Source: Ancistrus triradiatus | Lineage: Eukaryota > Chordata > Actinopteri > Siluriformes > Loricariidae | NCBI GenBank assembly: GCA_025084515.1 | Contig: JAJAGP010001692.1 | Coordinates: forward strand, 62,001 to 126,000 | Length of the DNA stretch: 64,000 nt | Direction: 5' to 3' | Shown here: in pieces, positions 53,765-63,449 of the stretch | How the letters are laid out: the number at the start of each line of letters is the position of its first letter | Position numbering within the stretch: position 1 is the stretch's first letter | Notes under the pieces: model-generated | What the model was told of the DNA's origin: nothing | Seen by the model: the letters and a program-made list of their open reading frames with translations, nothing else | The model's database searches: none | Program-made: the position numbers and the translations under genes

Positions 53765-54420
53765 TTCTAAATCCCGCGGTGTGTTTATGCCCTGTTTCTG
53801 TTGTGCCTTTCGTTAATCTTCCTACATTACAGGCTCTGATTGTAGCGGGAGAAAAGGCATTAATTGCCCTTGATTGATGGCTTAATGCTCGAAGGAAGCT
53901 AAATTGTTTTCAGATGGGTTTAAGGGTGTCGTTTTGATGAGCTCCCCGTGCGAGATCGAGAGGGCAAACGAGAGCGTGGGGAAGATGCGCTCGCAGGGAA
54001 AATTAGAAAATTGCCAGTAAGCAAAGTTGCAAGTAAGCTGTCACACAGTACAAATGAGATTACCTTTTCCGACGCAGCCCGGAACCTGAGCGCTGGGGGA
54101 CGGCGGGCGAGCGACGGCGAAGCGAGCCTGATTGCCTGATTTATCTCCTTGCTTCATCTTCTGGTGGTGTTCTCGCTGCTGTTTATCCACACATGGCGTG
54201 CAGAGCAGTCGCCAGAGCGCCGGGAGCGGGAGTTAATCGGTTGTCGTCGACGTCTGAAGTGGGGCTACGCTGCGCTCGGAGCCAAATCTGCATCTTAATA
54301 GCTCTCATTTGCGGTTATCGTGCGATTTAAGCGCGGCACGGGCTTTGCTTTAATGAGCTGGCAAATGTATGGCATATTATTGTGAGATGATCAAAGTTTT
54401 GTGGCTTTGTGGTTGGTTGA
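53765..54420. promoter_or_regulatory. Candidate conserved non-coding island
   Basis: The longest repeat-free island. It holds GGCATTAATTGCCCTTGATT and GATTGATGGCTTAATGC near 53856-53890 (homeodomain and PBX/MEIS-type cores), a CpG-rich block near 54075-54125, and TTAATGAGCTGGCAAATG near 54351. A 63-codon frame (53948-54139) shows no domain. Inference only, as no alignment was possible. Confidence 0.3.
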
Positions 54421-54780
54421 CAGTGTAATTGTCGCTTTAATACTTAGCCGAAATGCTGCGTAATGATCCTCTAACAGTCAAGATCCTCGGATAGGGTCCG
54501 GGCGAGGCCCACAGGGGCCGTGATTCCCATTCAGGGGCCAGATATGTGTCTTCAAAGTCACTGAGCGACGTCATTTGTGTCATCTGATACATTACTGTGT
54601 GTGAGTGCATCAGGTGCATCAGCGCTGCCGGGGTTGTGTCCCTGCTGGGTTGTGGAAAGTCCAACAAGCAAAGCTAACCAGACAAAAGCCTCCTGTGGGC
54701 AGAATTTGACACTGATGATGAGTAAACACACTTTGAAATGGAAGAAGATGAGCTCCGGTCTCGGCCTGTTCACCTAAGCT
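54421..54780. other. Unassigned
   Basis: Overlapping short frames on both strands without family resemblance. Confidence 0.35.
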
Positions 54781-54784
54781 GGGC

Positions 54785-55060
54785 GACCAAAAAAATAAAC
54801 TCACCAAGGAGTTGTTGGAATCGACTGAAACTTTACATGTATGAATGTAATGAGGATAAATGTGTGTGATTACAATATTAGAGCGAAAGGATACGTTTAT
54901 TGAGGAAGACTGCATTGAAGAGGCTCTAGTACCCTGTTAGGCCGCCTCCAGCCTGGATACAAGATGAGATACGGCTGGATATGGAGGTATTCAGGTTCTG
55001 TATGGTATCAAGTGACACGTTTACCCACAGATGTTGCAGCTGGACCTGTAGCGCTCATCA
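54785..55060 (-). pseudogene. Tc1 family G transposase C-terminus
   Basis: On the minus strand 55050-54920 reads LQVQLQHLWVNVSLDTIQNL, then SRISSCIQAGGGLTGY and a stop. This is the typical C-terminal helix of this family. The 3' leader and an end-like CAAAAAAATAAACTCACC (54788) follow. The catalytic domain is missing. The opposite end of the family is at 56439, and a further remnant is at 27335-27800. Confidence 0.75.
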
Positions 55061-55074
55061 CAAGGACTGTCAAT

Positions 55075-55410
55075 GGCAGGACACATAAGGGCACCATGAC
55101 AACAAATTTCCTTCTGCTAAGCACCTGGAAATGGTCCGGGCAGAGACAGATGTGTAGTGAAGGCTACTGTGTCTGGATGGTGAATAACGAAACTGTAGGA
55201 GCTGCTTGTGATTGTCAGCGGATCAAACAATCCTCTCTACTGGGGGTCTGTCTGGGCCGTCCGGAGCCTGTTCACTGTGTGTGAGTGTGCCCCCATAAAA
55301 CCACTGCTCCCAACACCTCCTAGCAGCTAGGCCAGAACGGCTCATATGACCCAAATCTCTCAGTTCAATGATGCCCCCTCTTAAAGTCTGTCGACTGGAC
55401 AAAATGTCTT
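55075..55410. repeat. Dispersed repeat block shared with 23.5 kb
   Basis: ACAACAAATTTCCTTCTGCT, GGAAATGGTCCGGGCAGAGA and TGTGTAGTGAAGG match 23495-23560. The rest to 55410 has no second copy here. Confidence 0.55.
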
Positions 55411-55420
55411 CCGTTACCAA

Positions 55421-55598
55421 AGGACTCCTCGTGGTTAAGGTACTGGACTATGGAGCAGAAGGTCCAGGACTCAAATCCCACCTCTGCCAAGCTGCCAGTG
55501 ATGGGTCCTTGAGCAAGGACCTTAACCCACAATTGCTTGGATTGTAAGATTGTACCAATTGGAAGTCGCTCTGGATAAGGGTGTCTGCTAAATGCTGA
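55421..55598 (+). mobile_element. SINE I, full length but diverged head
   Basis: The A box region CTCGTGGTTAAGG is degraded. The B box is AGGACTCAAATCCC. The body has GATGGGTCCTTGAGCAAGGA and the tail GAAGTCGCTCTGGATAAGGG and GTCTGCTAAATGCTGA. The tail lacks the terminal TAAATG repeats. Confidence 0.8.
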
Positions 55599-55619
55599 GA
55601 GCCCGGATATAGGGCAGCA

Positions 55620-55850
55620 GGGGAAGCACTTTTACGCTTTCTTATGGCAAGAAAACAGTCTTGCTGACCAGTGGGGATCGCTTTCAGACGTCTAGTCCAC
55701 CAGAACGGTGTTGTCAGCAAACTTGAGATCGGTGGGAGAGTTGGAAGTGGCCATGAAGTCTTAAGTGTACGCTGAGTAAAGTAAGGGATTTAGGATGCAA
55801 CCCTGAGGGGCTCCAGTGCTGACGGTGAGAGCTGCTGAGACGTATCATTA
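55620..55850 (-). pseudogene. LINE reverse transcriptase fragment (Rex1/L2-type)
   Basis: On the minus strand 55840-55690 reads TVSTGAPQGCILNPLL and later DLKFADNTVLVD. GAPQGC and FADD are reverse transcriptase blocks 4 and 5. The second catalytic Asp is Asn here, and two stops lie between and after them. The fragment is about 60 codons. It is from a different part of the enzyme than the 5.5-5.8 kb scrap. Confidence 0.8.
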
Positions 55851-55854
55851 AGAA

Positions 55855-56435
55855 AACACAGCTTTGCTCTTTATCTCAGTCAAGCCACCGAGTGACGTAA
55901 AGATAAGATCTCACGCCATAAATCTGAGTCTGGAGCTCGCTTTAAAGGGCAGTTATGATTTTTGCATTAAGAACAGAAACATGCAAAGCGTAGGCAAATA
56001 CCAGTGTGTGACTGAGCCATGGCTGAAAGGACGAGTCCATGTCTCATAGCCCAAGCTGGAACGGTTCAGCTTATGAATGGTGCTGATGGATGGATGACGG
56101 CTTAAACAGATCGTTGTCTGGATTGTTCAGCTTCCCATTCAGTCAAACAAATGCATTCGACATGAATAGGCAGATCATTGATGCATAAAGCTAGCATTAT
56201 TAAAAACAATCCCGGTTTATGGTGGGGAAATATATATAATGGAGCCTGTTGAAGAATCTTTTTACAAACGTTTCACAAAAAAATGATTGATGATCTCGAC
56301 AATACTTTGGCAGTGTATATCTAGGGCCTAAAGTATTCAAAAGTTTTAATCCTCCCTTCCAAAGTTACTACACTATTACTGGTCTTTAGATAGATGCGAC
56401 AATAAAATGAAAGACTTTACCTTTTATTGACGAGG
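55855..56435. other. Unassigned
   Basis: No recognised feature. Confidence 0.35.
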
Positions 56436-56438
56436 ATG

Positions 56439-56600
56439 TACACTCATTGACAAAAAATAAAGTACCCAGATAGAAATGTGGGATCGCTGCAAAACTCGGC
56501 AGGCAGTTCCGTCTCAGGCAGATATACAAATGATTACAGGTGTTCTTTGATTAGACACTGGGTCTTGCCACAAGAGGGCGTAAAACTTCCCCTTTTTTGC
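56439..56600. mobile_element. Tc1 family G left-end fragment
   Basis: TACACTCATTGACAAAAAAT and AAAGTACCC start it, followed by the leader (GATCGCTGCAAAACTCGGCA, CACAAGAGGGCG). No transposase follows. Confidence 0.7.
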
Positions 56601-56604
56601 AGAT

Positions 56605-57415
56605 TGATTCTCTTAAGGTTTGCTGAGTGTTTCTTTGGTGCTACCTTAAACCTGGCTTTAAGCCTGACGCGGACTGTTAGTCGTCGAGCTGTCTTTAACG
56701 GCAACCGATTTGTGCAACGTCCATCTTATGAAAGCCAAACCACCTCCATGTGAGCGCGGATGATAAATATTTATCCAACTATAAAATACAGATTGAACTG
56801 TATGTTCTGTGTAGCCCCACACCACTGCTTACGTACATCTAACCAACTGTATTAAGCTTGTGTTTGATTTTGTACAAAGAGTGGCTGTAGCTTTGTCATC
56901 ACAAGTCTGAGCACGGGATTATGGGATATGTAGTTCATGTTTCTTAGGAGCCATGCTTTAACTGGACAAATGTAAATTCCCACAGAGCTCCGTTTAAAAA
57001 TCTGTTCTGCTGATTAGGTAACCATTCAGTCTGCTTCATGACAGTAATTCCTTTTTCCAGTCGTACTTATTTTTGGACAGTTTCTATTTTCCTAGTCACA
57101 CGGTGCTGTCCTAGTGAATCACAGGACATGTGGGACTCTCTGCTTTCTGAACTGGCTCAAGCAGTTGTGTCTAGAACCCAGGTACCAAGATCAGTTGCAT
57201 TTCTGTAGTTTTTCTGAATGAAAAGAACTTTCATGACCCATTAATGATCCTTTAACATGCCAATAAAGTTCCGAGACCATACAAAAACACAGTTGGATCC
57301 TCTATAAAAGGATCCTAAACTTTTGCACATGCCACATTTTATATAGTTTATAATGGATGTATATTTTAAACTCTATGCTTTACCATTTGCGTAAATGTGC
57401 CATCTACTTTGTTCT
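56605..57415. other. Unassigned
   Basis: No recognised feature. Confidence 0.35.
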
Positions 57416-57419
57416 ATTC

Positions 57420-58082
57420 AGCTGATTCATGATTCACAATTCAGTGCACAGTGATTCAGTGATTCAGATTCACAATAGCTCTTGCTCAGTGCAGATCTGC
57501 GCTGTGTTTATTGTGTTTTTCTTTATTTCTAAGTCTACAGTACTGTATTCTTAGTGAAATAAGTTTGCATGGGTCCTAAAATGGTTAGTAATGACAGCCA
57601 ACCGAAAGGAAAACAGGAATGGACTCCTCCAGAACACAGTTAGTTCATCAATAGAGTAAGTGTTTTGTTTTACTTTTCACTTTCAATCCATGACTCACTA
57701 AATGATGAGATTTTTCAGCACTTTATTATAAGATAAGCTTTGTGTTAATGATGTTGGGTAACTGTAGGTTAATGTGAGTGTTAATGTGGAATCGGCTCCT
57801 CTATGATACAGTACAGACTATATTAAACTCATCAGTTCATGATCCATTTAGCTTATGATGGATTTGTTGAACATATCCCCATCATAAATCAGGAGCTCCT
57901 GTACAGTACAGCTCCATTAATGCTGATAATGCCTCATACAGGGGGATTTTCTGGGGATCTGGAACCCATTCGTTCAGTTTACAGTATACCTTATGGGAAA
58001 CATTTGCTCTGTACTTGTCATGTTCGGTTCTTGACCAGCCTTCTGGAACGAATGAATGACCAGAACCGAGGTACCACTGTAG
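57420..58082 (+). mobile_element. Family H element, second copy, left end lost
   Basis: It matches 7840-8420 and, at its right end, the inverted 7420-7612 piece. The terminus is AGAACCGAGGTACCACTG, followed by TA at 58079-58083. No coding sequence is recognised. Confidence 0.75.
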
Positions 58083-58084
58083 TT

Positions 58085-58299
58085 ACTAAAGGATTATAGA
58101 ATAGTTTAATAATAGTTTGTTATACAGAGAAACTTCTGGGCCAATGAGTTTATTAATGTGGATTGTTTTATTAGCACAAAGTTTAGACTATGTAATACTT
58201 ACCAGTGGAAATTGCGTTGTTTTGAGAACGTGCCTTTAGAGATCATAGAGATTTATTAGTGCATTAGGAGAGTCCAGCAGGTCCCACACTCTTCCTCTA
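58085..58299. other. Unassigned
   Basis: It lies between the family H terminus and the Harbinger remnant and may belong to the latter's leader. Confidence 0.3.
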
Positions 58300-58735
58300 C
58301 CTGCACAGGTGCTGTTTGGATTTTTTGGCTGCTGGATCGTTCCTGAGGGAGACTGCTGACAGATCATGAATTTCCCCAGCTCTCAGTGAGCAGCATCATC
58401 CCAGGAGTTTTAGGCGGCCTAATCAGACTAATTCCTCCCTACAAGTTCATTTACAGTGCAGAACAACAGCTGGAAGTCAAACAGAATTTCTGTGCTATTG
58501 CTTACGTCTCAAACGTCATTGGGTCTATCGACGGGACACAAATTTGCATCAAGGTACGAGCTAATGATGCATTTGCATATATAAATAAGAAGAACTACTA
58601 TTCAGACGCTGTCCAATTGATCTCTGATGTGAAATGTCCTCTTCTGAATGCTGTGGCCAGGTGGATTAGCAGCTTGGCTGGCAGATGATTGGACAGTGGC
58701 ATTATAAGAGATCATAAGGGCTAGAAGATTGTACA
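58300..58735 (+). pseudogene. PIF/Harbinger (HARBI1-like) transposase fragment
   Basis: The frame reads SSIIPGVLGGLIRLIP (a region like the helix-turn-helix end), EQQLEVKQNFCAIA, NVIGSIDGTQICIKV and AYINKKNYYSDAVQLISDVK. The GSIDGT block carries the first catalytic Asp of the HARBI1-type DDE nuclease. After a damaged RWPGS-like point and a stop it continues as LDSGIIRDHKG. The two later catalytic residues are missing. It ends exactly where Tc1 family E begins at 58737, which probably cut it. Confidence 0.82.
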
Positions 58736-58997
58736 TCCCCCAAATCAGAAAATATATGCAGTGTTTCTTACATTTACTTTAACGTTTATTTCATAGCAGA
58801 CAGTATGAACCTGAGATGTTTCATGTTTTTTCTGGTTAACTTCACTCATTAATAAACATCCATTTCAGGTCTCTAACACATTCCAAAAAAAGTTGGGATG
58901 GGGGCAATTTAGGGCTAATAATGAGGTAAAAACTAGGAATGATGTGATTTCAAACAGGTAGATGATTACAATCATGATTCAGTATAAAAGGACTGTG

Positions 58998-59203
58998 GGA
59001 CTGTGGTAGCCTAGTGGTTAAGGTGCAGGACTATGAACCAGAGGGTCCAGGGTTCAAATCCCACCTCAGCCAAAAGCTGCCACTGTTGGGTCCTTGAGCA
59101 AGAGCCTTAACCCACAATTGCTTGGATTGTAAAACTGTACCAATTGTAAGTTGCTCTGGATAAGGGCGTCTGCTAAATGCTGTAAATGTAAATGTAAAAA
59201 AAA
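58998..59203 (+). mobile_element. SINE I inside Tc1 family E
   Basis: A box TAGCCTAGTGGTTAAGG, B box GGTTCAAATCCC, body CCACTGTTGGGTCCTTGAGC, tail TAAGTTGCTCTGGATAAGGG, GCGTCTGCTAAATGCTGTAA and two TAAATG repeats. It is the most complete SINE I copy in the window. The flanks (TATAAAAG before, AAAAGCAGTG after) join up to the empty site seen in the copies at 5340 and 6955 in inverse. Confidence 0.9.
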
Positions 59204-59219
59204 GCAGTGTCCAGGAAAT

Positions 59220-60200
59220 GCTTTGAGGAGTAAAGATGATCAGATCAGTTATCAACAAATGTGTGAGAAAATGATTGGAATGTTTAAAAACAATGTTCCT
59301 CAAAGAAATATTAGAAGGGATTTATTTATTTTTTCATCCTCTACAGTGCATAATATCATTAAACGATTCAAGAATCTGGAGGTATTTCAGTCCTTAAAAG
59401 CCTAAACTGAAGAGGGGTGATCTCCACTCCCTCAGAGCCGTGCATCAAGAGCCGTCATTCATCAATAGCTGATAGAAGCACATGGACAAGGGATTCCGTT
59501 ATCAAACCTTTATCAAGCTCTACAATACAGAGTTACATTCACAAATGCCACTTAAAACATTACTGTGCTAAAAAGAAGCCTTATGTTATAACCATGTCCA
59601 GAAGGGGCGTCGTCTTCTCTGGGCTCGGAGGCATCTGGGATGGACCATCATACAGTGGGAACGGGGATTGTGCTCAGACCCATCAGTATACCAGATCTTT
59701 TTTTGGACCAAAGACAAAAAAAGGACCATCCAGACTGTTATGATGAACAAGTCCAAAAGCCAGACTCTGTCATGCTATGGGGTCGGGTCAGGGCTCTTGG
59801 TAAGATCATTTCCTTCTGTGATGAAGCATTAATGCAGAAAAGTACACTGAGATTTTAGAGCAACATCTCTATCAGGGACGTCCATGCATTTTTTACCAAG
59901 ACAATGCAAAACCACATGCTGCACACATTCCAAAGGCACGGCTGTGAAGAAGAGGGTACGGGTACTGGACTGGCCCGTCTGCAGTTCTGACCTATCCATA
60001 AGAGAATGTGTGGAGCATTTTGAAACGAAAAATGCGACAGCGAGCCCATATTGTTACGCAGCTTAAGACGTGTTTGTAGGAAGAATGGAACAGAATAAGA
60101 CCTGAAACACTAAACCACTCGGTATCCTCTGTAGCAAAACGTCTTTTAAGTGTCATGAGAAGGAATGATAACATCACAAAGCGGTACATTTTGGAATGGA
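59220..60200 (+). pseudogene. Tc1-like transposase (family E)
   Basis: Pieces in shifting frames: KMIGMFKNNVPQRNIRRD and STVHNIIKRFKNLE (helix-turn-helix), IADRSTWTRDSVIKPLSSST (second helix-turn-helix), KKPYVITMS, then WARRHLG-like sequence near 59620, QKPDSVMLWGRVRALGK near 59755, an FYQDNAKPHAA-like block near 59890 (second Asp), VLDWPVCSSDLSIRECVEHF near 59970 (Glu region damaged) and a tail near 60150. Frameshifts are frequent. Not functional. Confidence 0.85.
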
Positions 60201-60344
60201 TATTTATTAACAAATGAAATGAAGTTGATCTTGGGTTCATACTGTCTGCAATGAAATAATCGTCGGCGTAAATGTAAGGTACACTGCGTATTTTTATTTG
60301 CATTTTCCACACCGTCGCAACTCTTTCCTGATTTGGGGTTTCAA

Positions 60345-60650
60345 ATAAATGTCTGCATATTTAAAAGCACTGCACTGTGAAGGAAAGCTTTATTTTGGCC
60401 GTAAGCGCTTCAAAGTCGCAGGCAGGGTGTAAAATCAAGGTGTTTGCACAGCAGATGGATGATTGTGAGTTAGTGCTGCCGTCAGAGCCAGGCCAGGCCT
60501 CTCTGCTGCTGAGCGACTGATCATGGCTGATTACAGGCCGCACGCCGCCCGCCTTCCTTACATGGGCAACTTTTGCTGGGGCTGGAATTTGCACCCGTGA
60601 CGTCACTGCCTGTTCCTCTCCCAGATTTGGGAAAAAAAGTTGTTTCACTT
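60345..60650. promoter_or_regulatory. Candidate conserved non-coding island
   Basis: Repeat-free and CpG-retaining, with a full cAMP-response-type TGACGTCA at about 60598, GACTGATCATGGCTGATTAC near 60516 and a CCGCACGCCGCCCGCC block. No exon is seen. Tentative. Confidence 0.25.
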
Positions 60651-61145
60651 TAAAGCGGGACCTGAAAGACTGATTTCCTAGACAGCCAGGTAAGACGAGT
60701 GATGGCAGATGTGGATGAATGCAGTTTGTGTTTCGTTTTTATGCGCTCTTGTGCTTCCTCTTTGTTAGTTTGCGCGCTTGTACCTAATGTGTGTTACCGA
60801 GTCGGACTGCGTCGCGTTTAAGGTGAACAAGATTAAAATGGAGGGCGTGGGCTGTGCACTGGATAGGAAGGGCGCGTTTTATCAATCGAAGCTCCGAACG
60901 GAGCTGTTTTACACGTTTACGCGTGTCGCGTTTGCTGATTGTGGCGGGGACGCGCCCGCGTGGATCTGTGCGCTCTTGCTGTTTAGGTTCGGAACAATGC
61001 GGAAGCACTGCGGGTTGGCACACTGCACTACGTCTGCTTCCTTCGTACCTGTGCTCTTTTCGGACCGCTCTCGTACCCTAACGCCACTTTTAAACGGTCT
61101 GGGCTCTGTTCTTTTGTGGGTCCGAGCTGCTCTGGGCTTGTATTT
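60651..61145. other. CpG-rich segment with opposed open frames
   Basis: Frames are open on the plus strand (60778-61221, 147 codons) and the minus strand (60784-61023 and 60909-61151). High CpG explains the lack of stops. No domain is recognised. It could be a recent insertion or a CpG island. Confidence 0.35.
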
Positions 61146-61149
61146 AATC

Positions 61150-61325
61150 AAAGGTGGCAGAAGTTCACAAGTTCCCTACTCGAGCAAAAGTGCTACTAAT
61201 CTGACCAAAGCACTCAAGTAAAAGCTGAAGTGTGGCTTATAGGCTGTGTTTTCCTCAAACAGAAGTTTGAAAGGACAAGCTACTAAATGTAAAGTGAAAC
61301 TATTTCTTTAAAAGCCTTTCTAATT
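61150..61325 (+). mobile_element. hAT-like short element fragment, uninterrupted
   Basis: GGTGGCAGAAGTTCACAAGT, AAGCACTCAAGTAAAAG, CTCAAACAGAAGTTTGAAAG and AAAAGCCTTTCTAATTCCAT match 6467-6530 plus 6683-6780. It shows the state before SINE insertion. Confidence 0.55.
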
Positions 61326-61329
61326 CCAT

Positions 61330-62300
61330 TTTGTAACGGGACACCTTTTATTGAGAGTTTTGCATGAATCATCTGCAAAAGTCATTCAAACACCCTCATC
61401 ATCTTTAGCTCACAACAGAATCAAAACTTTTTCAGACCCGAGGAACCAAAATGCACAAAATACTTTAAGTTTTTTAAATAAACGCTGCTAAATCTCTCAT
61501 AACCAGACATGGTAATATGCAGTAATGCAGTAAATCCTGATATTTAACCCAAACTATAGCTATCGTCGACTAAAACACTGTCACTGCATTTTAGGCCAAC
61601 AAACTGCAGCTTCAATGATTGTTTAAAAAATGTATTTAGCATAGTAACAGGCTCCGTGTTTGAGGAAATTCCTAAAGAAATGGTCAAGCGCGCCACAGGA
61701 CATCTCTGCAGTGCTTAAAGGAAAATTAAAAGCTTAGAAGCAAAGTTTAAAGAAACTAAGGAAGTTGCCATTTTATCATGACCCTTTAAGAAGGGTTTCT
61801 TGCCGTTAGGTTTGGGAGGTAAGGTAAATTTAGACCAGCGATCATCGTCTATAAGTATCGCACTAACCGATATTATCGCATTATTATGTAATATGGTGAA
61901 TAAACAAATCTGATGTTGAAACTATTAAGAGCTATTAGAAACACCTAACACAAACTTATAAGATAAGGCACAGCTATTTACAGTATTAAAATCACACAAT
62001 ATGGCAACATGAGCCCCTCTGCGTTGTTTTCTGCATAACACAGTTAACGTTTAACAATTCTGTTTGGCTGACTGGAATTCAAAATATTGCCGACTGAAAT
62101 TCTACATTATAATGACTTTAAGTGGCTTTTTAAACATGTATTTAAATTTAGTTAGGTGATATTGTCGCACTGTTATTGTCTCAGAGGGGGCGTGTCCCGG
62201 TTCAAGCAAGCATTGTGTGGTTCGGTGACCTAGTTCTTTTCGGGGTTTTTGTATGAGTGTGAATTTCGGAGAAAATCCTTTATTGAGTGTATTGAGCCTC
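61330..62300. other. Unassigned
   Basis: AT-rich in part, with no feature recognised. Confidence 0.35.
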
Positions 62301-62302
62301 TT

Positions 62303-62626
62303 GCCGGTGGTCCGCTGGGTAGCACTGTCACCTCACAGCGAGAAGGTGCTGGGTTAGATCCCCAGGTGCTGTCTGGGTCCTTTCTGTGTGGAGTTTGCAT
62401 GTTCTCCTCATGTTGCCATGGGTTTACTTCATGTGCTCCGGTTTCCTCCCACAGCCCAAAAGTTAATGGATTAAGCTGAAGTGCCCTTAGTGTGCGAGTG
62501 AGTGTGCCCTACGATGGATTGGGGCCCTGCCTAGGGTTGTTTATGTCTTGCACACTGTTGTGCCGGCTTGGCACCGATTCCCCGCGACCCTGTCCAGGAT
62601 CAAGCGGATAAGAAAGTGAATGATTT
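62303..62626 (+). mobile_element. SINE II, near full length
   Basis: The tRNA-like head has GGTAGCACTGTCACCTCACA and B-box-like GGGTTAGATCCCC. The body has CTGTGTGGAGTTTGCATGTT, CTCCGGTTTCCTCCCACAGC and GAGTGTGCCCTACGATGGAT, and the tail is GTCCAGGATCAAGCGGATAA then GAAAGTGAATGA. Copies or fragments also lie at 6526, 14750 and 42550. Confidence 0.88.
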
Positions 62627-62629
62627 AAA

Positions 62630-62900
62630 GAATTAAAGCTCTTGATCATGGATTTGAATTATGGCGATAGTCGATAATATCGTTTATCAGGTGGTTACCA
62701 TCGAACCGGTCAGTGAAGCCTTGGGCTCTTGCACATGCACGTCCATTTTGGAGCTGTTCAATCGTCCACTTTTACCAGCTGTGTGGACGTGACCTATGAT
62801 GGAGCACCGGTTTGTATTTCTTATCCCGTGTTTAACTGAAGTGAGAGGATAATGAGATCTCACAGCCTTCTGATCAGTAGTACTCACACTTAAACCCCGA
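62630..62900. other. Unassigned
   Basis: No recognised feature. Confidence 0.35.
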
Positions 62901-62902
62901 AT

Positions 62903-63446
62903 GTGTTTACATGCACATTCATATCTGATTATTCATGTGGGCATGTAAACAGCCTACTCCGATCTAGAAATCTGATAGAGAGAGCTGGATTTTACTCCAG
63001 TTACCCGATTATAGTTGGTGTTTGCAGACTGCGTGCCCCCACGGTTACCAGGTCCACGTATTCTGAATATTGGGCTTTATTTGAGCTCTTTTTCCATTGA
63101 CTTTAGTGTTTTTTTCTCTCTCTGGATCTGGCAACCCAGGAAATAAACATGCCACGGGAGTGAAGGTGGCGAAACGGGTCTCGAACACTATTGGGAGACT
63201 GAAACGAGGTGTATACTCGAGAAAACAAATAATTTGATTAATTAATATTAAAGTTTGAAGTTTGTCTCGTATCTTTCTGTGAGATTATTGACTGGATGCG
63301 AAGTAGAAATCCGATTACTACCCGACTCGTGTAAACCCGGAGCTCTCACATTATCTGATTACTCAAGTGCATGTAAACTTGTTGATCAGATTACTGCCCA
63401 AATCTGATTTCCTGCAGTTATGGGATTATTAAGTGCATGTAAACAC
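62903..63446. mobile_element. Short element with GTGTTTACATGCAC inverted ends
   Basis: The left end is GTGTTTACATGCAC at 62903 and the right end GTGCATGTAAACAC ends at 63446, perfect inverted 14-mers. A second inner pair follows (CATGTGGGCATGTAAACAG near 62934 and CTCAAGTGCATGTAAACTTG near 63363). The interior has no coding sequence. Its right-end block recurs at 28738-28832, which shows it is a dispersed family. Confidence 0.75.
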
Positions 63447-63449
63447 ACT

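Larger units (their letters stand above)
58737..60341 (+). mobile_element. Tc1 family E element, both ends present, split by SINE I
   Basis: Ends are CCCCCAAATCAGAAAA at about 58736 and CTGATTTGGGG at 60329-60339. Both flanks share inner words (TTTATT, GAAATG, CATACTGTCTGCAATGAAAT on the right and its inverse-like ATTTCATAGCAGACAGTATG on the left). A second, internal end-like motif, ATTCCAAAAAAAGTTGGGAT, lies at 58883, as in IR/DR elements. Without the SINE the element is about 1.4 kb. Confidence 0.8.

Noticed and set aside
58998..59203. tRNA gene by A and B box
   Set aside because: The boxes belong to a SINE head. No cloverleaf with proper anticodon arm is evident, and the sequence continues into a SINE body and tail present at several loci.
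60778..61221. 147-codon plus frame
   Set aside because: Frames are open on both strands over the same CpG-rich stretch and neither shows a motif, so I report it as composition only.
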